Assembly (NCBI GenBank): GCA_907165065.1
Contig: OU015528.1
Location: 73,389,474 to 73,453,473, forward strand
Length of the DNA: 64,000 nucleotides
Direction: 5' to 3'
DNA from: Caprimulgus europaeus
Taxonomy: Eukaryota; Chordata; Aves; Caprimulgiformes; Caprimulgidae
Shown: piece after piece, positions 1-9,408 of the stretch
Position numbering within the stretch: position 1 is the first letter of the stretch
How the letters are laid out: each line of letters starts with the position of its first letter
Notes under the pieces: generated by a model
Told to the model about the DNA's origin: nothing
Seen by the model: the letters and a program-made list of their open reading frames with translations, nothing else
The model's database searches: none
Position numbers and translations under genes: made by a program

Positions 1-83
1 GTTTTCTTAATGTAAACTTTTTTTATTTATTACTTTATTTCTTATGTATTTTATTTCATATTGTTATGCAATAGATATAGAGC

Positions 84-206
84 CTTCTCTTCTCTTCTCT
101 TCTCTTCTCTTCTCTTCTCTTCTCTTCTCTTCTCTTCTCTTCTCTTCTCTTCTCTTCTCTTCTCTTCTCTTCTCTTCTCTTCTCTTCTCTTCCCTTCTCT
201 TCTCTT
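84..206. repeat. (TTCTC)n pentanucleotide microsatellite
   Basis: About 24 near-perfect copies of the 5-bp unit TTCTC, with one visible interruption (TCCC at about 191-194). One strand is pure pyrimidine and the other pure purine. Short serine/leucine/phenylalanine open frames across it are a by-product of the repeat, not genes. Confidence 0.98.
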
Positions 207-849
207 TTTCTCTTCTACCCTATTCTATTTCATCTTTGCTTTTTAGAATCTTATTTGGTTAAACTATATGTTATCCCAGGGATCCTCTTCCTCCTCAGAT
301 GTGTGTCTGTTTACAAGCACAGAGGCAGAGAACAAATGCTTTTTCTGCTAACTAGATCTTTCCTTTAAGAAACTATCAACAAGTGACTAATACTTTTGTC
401 CATAAGTATGCATTCGTTCATTGGAAATAAAATGTACATTTGTAATGCCCATCTCATGCATCCTTTTATAGAACTATTGAGACTTTGGATCACCTGTGTG
501 ACTACAATGCAAATGCAAAGGGAGCTTAAAGAGAGAACACTATGTGAGCTGAGGTCATTGAATATTGTGGGGGGAAGGTGATCTGAGACAAGAACCAGTT
601 GTGAAATCTGCATACAGGGAAAGAAACCTGACTAAAGGGCAAGCAGCAGGAGAGGAGAGGTTAAAACAGTCAGGTTGCACACTCTATGAACCACGTCTGT
701 TTTTTTTCTGAAACAGGTCCTATTACATTGAGAGCAATATCATGCATTCCATGTCGTTCTGTGAGAACCTGCAAATGAATAATAAGAAAAAAAGCAACAC
801 AACAGAATAGTAAAACAGCATAGAAGTATTGAATCTTTTATTCCTTTTT

Positions 850-878
850 AAAAAAAAAATAAATAAATAAAAAAAAAT
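850..878. repeat. A-rich (AAAT)n low-complexity tract
   Basis: Run of A residues broken by TAAATAAATAAA. No retrotransposed body is recognisable beside it, so it is called only as simple sequence. Confidence 0.9.
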
Positions 879-966
879 GAGCTATCATCTATATCTATTT
901 AGTAACAAATTACTTCCTACCCATAATGAAGGCTCAGTGATAGCATGACCACAATTCATTGAAGAC

Positions 967-982
967 TATATATATATATATA
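967..982. repeat. (TA)8 dinucleotide repeat
   Basis: Eight uninterrupted TA units, followed by more AT-rich sequence. Confidence 0.95.
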
Positions 983-1516
983 ATTCATATACGTGTAATA
1001 AACATATTAATATTATGGCATTCATAAATATAAGTGTGTGTATACATTTTCTATAGCTATGTATAGTTATAGTATTCTTTGTATACCACAAATCATATTA
1101 TTGATATAATGTACTATAGTCATGCAGTAAATTGCCACTTACAGTGAAGGGTATTACTCGCAGTGAGTAAACTTTGTATCAGTCAGATACAAATTTATTT
1201 TTTTATCAATCTTTTTTTGAAAATGGCTGGATTTTGCTTAAAGTCTTTTCCATTTTGTTTTACTGTCAGGCTTGTGCATAGGAGAGCCTTCCTCCTGCCC
1301 TGCAGGAGGTCCTGCTGGCTTTGTGGCAGAGTGCAATCCCACAGCACAGAGCTCAGGGCAAGAATTTTGAGGAGCTTTCTGACAGAAAGGACAGTTTCAG
1401 TACTTGGTAGACATTGTTTTCTCCTTCGCCATCACCCACTTGCTTTCTGACCTGAGCTGATTCTTTACTTTTTAATAGTACTTTTCTTTGTTGTTTTTTC
1501 TTAAACTCTAGACAGA

Positions 1517-1948
1517 TTATCTCATTGGAATTCTTTTATTTATTCTGATAGGTCTTGGAAGAAATTCAGCATTGCTTTTATTTATTTTGCCTGTACTCTC
1601 TATGTCAAGATGTCCCCTGGCATCCAATGCCAGCTTTTCACAAATGGACTTTGTTACCTTATTTTTCTTACTCCTTATGGTCCACAAATAAGGAAGAGCA
1701 GGTTCATAGGTGTAGCAGTAAACAAGCATCTTCATCCCACAGTGCAGACAAACATAACTGTTGTCTCTATAACTACATATCAAAAAATGACATTCTGCCT
1801 TTCCAAGCAAATTTAATGCCAAGAAGGAAGTATGCATTAGCTGACACCATGACTCAAAGGACTTTGCCCCAAGACATCTACAAACTATGACAAGACAATG
1901 AGAGGTTGGAAATGTCAGTCCAGTCAAAAGACCGTATTGCAAATTCAC
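1517..1948 (-). other. unassigned 143-codon open frame (probably non-coding)
   Basis: An open frame of 143 codons from an ATG at 1948 to a stop at 1517 on the minus strand, overlapped by a 111-codon frame on the plus strand (1555-1890). It is the longest open stretch in the window that does not overlap a recognised repeat. I do not recognise the predicted protein: there is no familiar domain, the N-terminal part is rich in Cys, His and Leu, and no intron signals or poly-A tail suggest a processed pseudogene. Codon content looks like AT-rich background. A chance open frame is most likely; an eroded retrocopy of an unknown gene is possible. Confidence 0.2.
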
Positions 1949-2325
1949 TGATGATAGCAGTGTGTGAAACTAGCTGGCAAGTCTTCCTCCTGCCCCTATC
2001 CACTTCACAAAACAACAGCAGAAGATAACAGAGAGGATGCAAGATTCTGGAGAAAAAAAAAAAAAAGAAGTGGATTTCTATTCTCTATATTGTGAATGGT
2101 TTGAGCATAGAGGAGAAAATAAGAATGTGGGAAAAGAAAAAGAAAGAGTAAACCTTTACAGAAGAGTAAATTCAGTTCCTCAAGACTGATCAAGCACTTT
2201 GCTCTTTGATGTTAAGAAGTGCTTGATGCACTGTGCTTTACCCTCTTGTGCCCCATCCACATACTCTACATATATGCAAACTGAATGCAAGTGTCCAATA
2301 CTATCTCAGAAGCTATCAGTAGTAA

Positions 2326-2330
2326 AGTGG
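2326..2330. repeat. 5-bp target-site duplication, left copy (AGTGG)
   Basis: AGTGG directly precedes the TGTGG start of the LTR and is repeated at 3477-3481 directly after its CA end. A 5-bp duplication is the size known for ERVL-class elements. Confidence 0.88.
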
Positions 2331-2521
2331 TGTGGTGGGTTGACCCTGGCTAGAGGCTGGATGCCCACCAAAGCCCACTCTATCACTCCCCCTCCTCAAA
2401 TGGGCAGAGGGAGAAAATTATAACGAAAAGCTCGAGGGTGGAGATAAGGACGGAGAGAGATCACTCCCCAGTTACTGGCACGGGCAAAACAGACTCGACT
2501 TGGGGGAAAAAACAAATTTAC

Positions 2522-2527
2522 TTTATT
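2522..2527 (-). promoter_or_regulatory. LTR polyadenylation signal AATAAA
   Basis: TTTATT on the plus strand is AATAAA on the minus strand, about 190 bp before the 3' end of the LTR, as expected near the R/U5 boundary. Confidence 0.65.
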
Positions 2528-2724
2528 ACCAATCAAAATCAGAGGATAGTGAGAAGTAAAATCAAGTCTTAAAACATCTCCCCCATCCCTCCCTTCTTGC
2601 CGGGCTTAATCTCTTTCCCGATTTTCCAGCTCCTCCCCACAGCTGCACAGGGAATGGGGTTGGGGTCAGTTCATCACATGTTGTTTCTGCCGCTCCTTCC
2701 TCCTCAGGGGGAGGACTCCTTCCC

Positions 2725-3165
2725 TCACACCAGCGTGGGGTCCCTCTCACGGGAGACAGTCCTCCACCAACTTCTCCAATGTGAGTCCTTCCCATGACTG
2801 ACAGCTCTTCACGAACTGCTTTGGCATGGGTCCATTCCATGGGGTGCAGTCCTTCAGGAAGGGACTGCTCCAGCGCGAGTCCCCCATGGGGTCACAAGTC
2901 CTGCCAGCAAACCTGCTCCAGCATGGGCTCCTCTCTCCACGGGCTACAGGTCCTGACAGGAACCTGCTCCAGCGCGGGCTTCCCGCGGGGTCACAGCCTC
3001 CTTTGGGCATCCACCTGCTCCGGCGTGGGGTCCTCCACGGGCTACAGGTGGTCATCTGCTCCACCATGGACCTCCAGGGGCTGCAGGGGGACAGCTGCCT
3101 CACCATGGTCCTCACCACAGGCTGCAGGGGAATCTCTGCTCCGGCGCCTGGAGCCCATTCCCTCC
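2725..3165. repeat. degenerate tandem array of ~39-51 bp units inside the LTR
   Basis: Variants of CTGCTCC-(A/G)GCGTGGG...CACGGGG...CAG recur. Clear unit starts are at about 2865, 2913, 2963, 3014, 3056, 3095 and 3136, and weaker units start near 2730, 2771 and 2816. The spacing varies from 39 to 51 bp. The array lies between the presumed promoter and the polyadenylation signal, so it would be transcribed in an active LTR. Confidence 0.8.
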
Positions 3166-3476
3166 CCCTCTTTCTTCACTGACCTTGGTGCCTGCAGAGT
3201 TGTTTTCTCTTACATCTTCTCACTCCTCTCTCCTGCTGCAAAGTGTGCAGCTTTTTTTCTTCCCTCTCTTTTTTTTTTTTTTTTCTTAATTATGTTATCA
3301 CAGAGGCGTTACTGATTGGCTCAGCCTTGGCCAGCGGTGGGTCCGTTCTTGTAGCCAGCTGGCATTGGCTGTGTTGGGTCGGACATGGGGGAAGCTTCTG
3401 GCAGCTTCTCTCACAGAAGCCACCCCATGTCCCCTCCCCCACTGCTACCAAAACCTTGCCACGCAAACCAAATACA

Positions 3477-3481
3477 AGTGG
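3477..3481. repeat. 5-bp target-site duplication, right copy (AGTGG)
   Basis: Exact match to 2326-2330, directly after the CA terminus of the LTR. Confidence 0.88.
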
Positions 3482-4395
3482 TTTTATTCACATAATAATT
3501 TTGAATTCAGTAATCTCTTTATAATTTAGGAAAGAGTCTATTTAGAAGTGACTACTGCTTCTGGTTGATTTCTGTACTGAACCCCTTCCTCCATTGATAT
3601 TTGGTCAAAACTGAGCACATTTGAGGAAATGTGTGCAACATCCTTGTCCTGTTCTCCATAGAGAGAATTGGAATGAGCAAATTGAATGGAACATTCTTTC
3701 TGCTCATTTCAAGGTTTGCGTGATGCACTAGGTTTGGTTGGTTATCAATCAGCACAAGCTGAACATTTACTTGTATTATCGATTCTTCACAAGGCTTTAT
3801 TTTCAAGCAGGTACACAATTCCATTTGTCTTGGGCAAACAACTGCAGCATAAAAATGGGTGGGAGCTTATACAACCCCTCTCCTGGGCACTTCAAGCGCA
3901 TCAGAAGCTCTGCTGGTGAAGGATCCCATACTAGAGTTTAAATTACAGGCAGAGGTTACAGCCCATTCTACTGGGCTATGGGAACAGGGAAGCACTATCT
4001 TGATCTAGATTTTATAAACGTGCTGTGGATGTAAAATGAGTTATAGTTGCTGATTTATCAGGCAGGGACTGAGGCCACCTTCTTCCTCTGTTAACAGTAA
4101 GGCTCTTAGTGCCAGCTGCCGCATCCCAGGGTGTAGCTGCACTACCTGTGCTCTGCAGGAATGCTGTTGCACTTGGCTTCCACAAAGGATCGTTCACCCC
4201 TGCTGACGGTGTCAGCAAACACCAAGCTACCTTCCTAATGACTGTGGAAGAGAAAAAGGTGATATATTTCACAGTGAATATTATGTGTGACAAGACGTGT
4301 AATTCAATAAGTTTCTGGTGACTGCACATCAGTGTGTCATAAAGCTAAATTCTACTTTTATAAAGTTTGTAAAGTAACCAAAACAAATCTAATAT

Positions 4396-4463
4396 TTTCT
4401 TTTTTCTTTTTTTTTTTTAATAATTGTTTTCTCTCTCTTCCCACCCCTTCCCCTCCCCCCCCC
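4396..4463. repeat. polypyrimidine tract with C9 run
   Basis: T-rich then C-rich tract, ending in nine consecutive C at 4455-4463; a short mixed stretch (taataattg) interrupts it. Confidence 0.85.
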
Positions 4464-6003
4464 GCACTGATTGATTTTAACTGTACAGTAAAGGGAAAGA
4501 AATAGTGTTTATTGTTCTAGTACTGCTAAACAGACCTACCTGGAGATAATAAAAATGTAGTCAAGATACTGCTCTGCTTTTATATCATACCATATGTCCT
4601 TTAGGAAGCTGGTAAGTATTCCATTTACAGACTGAAGTAAACACCTATACTCAGCCCCACCCACAACATAACAACGCTCTTAACCCACTTGTACTACTGC
4701 CTTTGCTGTTACAAAACTCTCCTCTAATTCCTCACCAGAAATGGCAATGTTACAGTTGTGGTCTGGAAAATATTTCTATTTCTATTACTGAAAGAGTGCT
4801 CACAAAACTGTAATGATTTAAAGACTATGTTGTACTATAGATGTTATGTTTGGAAGTAGCTACATTCAACCTTAGCAGGGAAATATTTTTTCCTCTTATC
4901 TGTCTGATACCTCGGGCGGCTGTCAGAGGATGGGAACAAGGTTGTACAAGTTTGTTTTTTGTTTTTTTTTTTTTTTATATTTTACGATCACCAATAGCAA
5001 AGTTGTGGGAAGGAGAGAGAGGGATGATTTAATTTTCTATCAGATCAGAAGGAGCATGGCATCAGCTGGTGGCTCCAGTCTCTAGCAGCAGCACTTGCTA
5101 AGGTAGCAGAGGCAGACACTAAATGCTGGGGCAGGAGAGAGAGATTGCCACTGATGGACAAAGACAAAAGAAAACAAGGTGGGGGAGTTTACACATAAAT
5201 CTTTAAAATTAGGATAGCCCTATTTCTCCTGGGCAAACGACAGCCCAGGTCTCTGCAGGAAATTCTGGCAGCTCCTCTCACCCTTTTGTTTTCCTTCTTC
5301 CCTTTCTACAAACATCCTTCCATTACTGTATAGAGTACCAGGAACAGGCAGCTAAATGCCTGGGTGGATGCAACACAGCACAGCAGGGACAGATGAGGAT
5401 TCGTTCAAACCTTGCCCCTCACAAGGCACCCCTGCCTCCTCTTACAGTAGGGTAGCTGGTTTGATGTTCTTATGCCTCACACTTAAGAGAGCTTGTTCTC
5501 TCATCATACTTTGCAGAGACCTCATGCCTGTTCTTATCTTAATTAGAGATACATCTGTCTTCAAAATCCATTATCTAGACTCTGACATTTCCAAAGTAAA
5601 GTTCTTACATTTGTTTTAATAGTCCAGCCAAATTCTGCTTAAAATGGAGGGAATCCCTCCTTGGCACAGCCTGTACCAAGAGCAATCAATAGCCTAACAG
5701 GAATGGAAATGTGGACTGTGCTCATTTTTCTTTAAGGTGAGAAAATAATGAGCTCAGCTGTTCAGAGAGTGGAACATCAGCTTCAGTTACTCTGTGGATT
5801 TCACATAGAGTACATCATTGTACTTTGTCATAACAGCTGTCATCAACCAATCCGTCACCAGTCAATCACTGCCACTTTGGTAGAGACCTGGCTAATTTGT
5901 TATACCATGGACTGCACACTGGGAGTCTAATGTAATACTGAGACTATCACGACTCTGACATTCTAGAGCCCAGGTCTGCACTGTATCCGAAATTCAGGAA
6001 AAG

Positions 6004-6028
6004 AAAACCAAACCAAACCAAACCAAAC
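6004..6028. repeat. (AAACC)n microsatellite
   Basis: About five AAACC units. They are complementary to the GGTTT-type repeat roughly 50 bp downstream. Confidence 0.93.
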
Positions 6029-6079
6029 AAAAAAAACCCCACACCTTATCCATGTTCCTTGACAGTGATCATAAAGCAG

Positions 6080-6114
6080 TTTTGGTTTGGTTTCGTTTGG
6101 TTTGATTTGATTTG
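6080..6114. repeat. (GGTTT)n-type microsatellite
   Basis: TTTGG units with a CGTTT variant, then TTTGA units. This is the reverse complement of the AAACC tract at 6004-6028, so the pair forms an inverted repeat. Confidence 0.92.
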
Positions 6115-6942
6115 TCTTGCACATCTGTTCAGTGTGAAGAGTCTGTGGCCATACAGAAGAAGCTAACATTGTGCAGTGGGTTTGGCCAGATAGTTTCAGT
6201 GAGGTTAAGGACATGTTTTCAAGACTAGACTCTGTTTCCCATCTGTCCTCCCCTAGTTGACCATCATTTGTCCAAGGACTTATCCCCAGTCCCACATCTC
6301 ATTCAAATGAGGAAGTGCAGAAGGTTTTGCTGTAAAGTGTTTGTGGCTGGATCCAGGGCAAACAAAAAGTAGTCCCAGAGGTGCATAGTTCTCAGTCCAG
6401 TTCCAGGAAGGTGTCTTTCCTTGCCCTTTTGAAAAGGGTATTTTCTGTCTGTACCACACAATAGTTAAGGTGTGTTAAAATATGAAATAAAGTCTGAATT
6501 ACACAGTCATGTAAAAGAGTAGCTTTGATTTTCTCAAAATAGGCAGGAAAAGGGGTAAAATAGGCAGGTAAAAAGTCGAGTAAACTGTAAAAGGAAGGAA
6601 AGGATAGCAAATCTTGAACCCTGCAGTTCAGAAAAGACCAGCAAAATAGTACAGCTCAAAGAATGAGCAGAATTTGGAAAACTGCATTTCCAAGTGTGAT
6701 GTAGATGGCATCTTACTTGCATCACCACTGCTTTTTTAGAAGAACTTGCAGAGCTATCGCTGTCTTTGTTCTCACTGCTGGACTCTGGATATTGCTCCAG
6801 AGCTAAGATTGCTTTCCTGACATACTAAAGAGAAGAGCAACCCAGACTTTCCATTAGTACCTTTATGTTAATTCTTTTGCATAAATGCTGAATAAAATAT
6901 CCTTTAAAAGATTTTTGAAGATGTAGGTTCAGATGTGGTGTG

Positions 6943-6966
6943 TTTCTTTTTGTGTGCCTCTTACAA
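6943..6966. repeat. 24-bp direct repeat, copy 1
   Basis: This 24-base word, beginning TTTCTTTTTGTGTG and ending CTTACAA, recurs exactly at 7242-7265. No LTR or LINE is recognised between the copies. Confidence 0.9.
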
Positions 6967-7241
6967 AAGGAGCTACATGTGTTCTTAATTACTCAATTCG
7001 TACACCAAGAATATGGATATTCCTATACAACAGTAGGAAATATACCTTATGATTCCTCTCCATGCTGTATGGAGTTACAAATTTACTGCTCGGGTAATCT
7101 CAGGAATTTGACCAAGATACCCTAATAATCCCACATCTCTGCTTATGTTTCTAAATGTGTTTGCTTCATAGATCTGTTTTAGGAAACACATTCCAAAATC
7201 CAGGGTAATTAACAATTTCTACTTATATGTCATTTTACAGC

Positions 7242-7265
7242 TTTCTTTTTGTGTGCCTCTTACAA
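7242..7265. repeat. 24-bp direct repeat, copy 2
   Basis: Exact copy of 6943-6966, offset by 299 bp. Confidence 0.9.
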
Positions 7266-9408
7266 CTCAAACCAGCCTCACTTCCAAGTTGAAAAAAACT
7301 ATAGAAAACTGATATAAAAAGCATAGTAGAAATTGCTCAGAGACTTTTAACACACTAATGCATCTTATCTAAAGAAGTGCTCAAAGATTTAATGACCCGG
7401 AGTCTATGATGAATGATCACCTGAACTTCTTTCAACAGTCATTGCTTTTACATTTGATTTATGTGTTGTCATGTGAACAGTAGTGTTCATAATCCATCTG
7501 ACCAGGTGGGCTCCTTTGAATGTTATGAACAGTAAAATAGACTTAAACTAAGGTAACTTTGACAAGACTCCCACAGCATGTTAGGCTATTATTTGACTGT
7601 GGTTGTAATGGCTGGAAAATCTCATGTTGACTTAGCTGTTGAAGAAAATAAAAAAGTCTCTTAGATCCTCCTACAGGTAGAGCTTAGGTGTCTTAGGGTT
7701 TTTTGATGGCATTATTAAGAGACTGACTGGAATGCAATACAAACTCTGCTGTCAGGAACGTCAAACAGTCTCCATCTAACATGCTCTAATTTAGCTTTTC
7801 AAGAGACGAGACAGAATGACAGAAAAATGGATACTATTTTCTGCACCAAGTCAATTAGCTTGAGGCAATGAGGTTAAACCACACTAGATCCACCTAGTAC
7901 CATCCAAAAGGATTTTTCCATTATATTTCACAAAGATCATCTTAAAAGAGCTATCAGATTGTCAGCTGAAATGCCAGTTGTAGGTCCCAGATTTGATAAA
8001 TAGTATTTGCCAGAGAACAGGAGATTGCTGTTTAACCTTCTATATAAGTTCATCTATGAGAGGTCAATTGTCCACTAATCTTGCTATTTTCAGAATAGTG
8101 AGAAGCTGAAAGGATTCTTTGTGTAGAGGCTTTTTGCAATTACTGGGGAAGAGGAGAGAGACAGAAGTCACCTGGCGTGACATCATGAATAAGATGGCAA
8201 AAAACAATTGGACTCCTACAACTGTTGTTTCTTCCTCAACCATGAAGATGTTTCAGATTGTGTGGGGGGAAAAGTGAAGAAACACTGTGTGACATCCTTT
8301 CCCTCATTCTGTTTTCATGTAAGACATTGATAAAACTTGCATGTTTGGCTTTCAAGCCAAAATATTATTTTGAAGTTAATGGAGTATTTTGCTTATTTTG
8401 CACTGACATGAGCTGCTTTAATTTTTTTTCATGGAGATATAATACTTTTGGTAACGTTTACATTGAAAGTGATTTTTGCAGTCCCTGGATACATTAAATT
8501 CTAATATCAGCCAAAGACGGGGGCTGGGAGAACAGAAGGAAGGAATAAAACCCCAAAGATATAAATCCAAAAAAAGCCATTTTGACACAGTTCTGTTCTG
8601 CATGATGTAGAACAGCCTTCAAAGACTTGGGGAAACAGGAGGAAAAAAAAAAATATTTAAGACTTTCCATTCAATAAAACCCAGACTAATAACTCCTAGG
8701 TTTATAGAACAAACAAACTTCTGTGATAGATCTTGCAAGGTCACATTAAAAAAAATTTCCCTGACAATTATGATGGCAAAGGTGGTATCTTCATTAGGTC
8801 CCTAACCTTTAGCTTTCCAGCTGTCATTTATCAAGAACAGGAGTCATACAATTTTATACTTTTGTTTTGTGTGGAGGGAATAATAACAATATGTCAGACA
8901 TTAGGAATTTATGTCCAACTGCTCTTTCAATAAATTCTTTATTTCTTAGATATAAATGTGAATGAACATAAATGTTGACCTTCATGCTACTGTTATTTAT
9001 AGAGCTGGCTTTTCAGCATATCAGGTGTTGAGGGAATGAAATCACTCTGTCATGCTTGAAACTAACAACATTCAGGTAACTGCAGTAGAGATTTTATCTG
9101 AATTTGTTTTTTTCTTTCTTGTTTTTCCACTGAGTTCTGACCTTGGTGTTTCTATCAACATGACAGAAGAATACTTGAGTTCAAATTGTTGTTGTTTATA
9201 AACTTCTCTGAACAAAAGTTTGGTATAGAGAGATGGGATTTTTTTAAGATCTGAGCTTTAAGATAATAGACCTGCATAGCATGAACCTCTGCACAAGACA
9301 GAAAAGTTATTTAAAATACAATTTTCCACAATGTCCTTTCCCAGCAAAACTTTAACATCACTGAAATTACTAAGTACAATGTAGTTTATCAGCTACACTT
9401 TAAAAAAC

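Larger units (their letters stand above)
213..2330. other. AT-rich unique sequence, no recognised gene
   Basis: No exon, RNA gene or transposon recognised. It holds an A-rich AAAT tract (850-878), a (TA)8 run (967-982), an A-run near 2053-2066 and a somewhat less AT-rich block at about 1250-1450. An unusually long pair of opposite-strand open frames lies at 1517-1948 and is listed separately. Confidence 0.7.
2331..3476 (-). mobile_element. solo LTR of an endogenous retrovirus (ERVL-like), reverse orientation
   Basis: A 1146-bp block, clearly richer in GC than its surroundings, begins TGTGGTGGG and ends AATACA, so it has TG...CA ends on either strand, and it is flanked by the perfect 5-bp repeat AGTGG. 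Reading on the minus strand, an AT-rich promoter-like stretch lies near 3287-3297 and an AATAAA polyadenylation signal at 2522-2527, so the element points left. No gag, pol or env remnant adjoins it, so it is a solo LTR left by recombination between two LTRs. The 5-bp duplication and TG/CA ends fit ERVL (class III); I also recall this sequence type as abundant in many birds. Open frames of 173 and 123 codons crossing it come from its internal tandem repeats and are not genes. Confidence 0.92.
3482..9408. other. AT-rich unique sequence, no recognised gene
   Basis: About 5.9 kb without a recognised exon, RNA gene or interspersed repeat. It contains a pyrimidine-rich tract at 4396-4463 ending in nine C, a T-run near 4962-4978, the opposed AAACC and GGTTT microsatellites at 6004-6114, and an exact 24-bp direct repeat at 6943-6966 and 7242-7265. 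Open frames here are 60-118 codons, overlap on both strands and show no recognised domains. Confidence 0.7.

Noticed and set aside
44..262. Ser/Leu/Phe-repeat open frames of 61-72 codons
   Set aside because: Direct translation of the TTCTC microsatellite in two frames; no gene features.
2747..3315. Open frames of 173, 123 and 118 codons on both strands
   Set aside because: They lie wholly within the LTR and its internal tandem repeats, and three frames are open at once because of composition.
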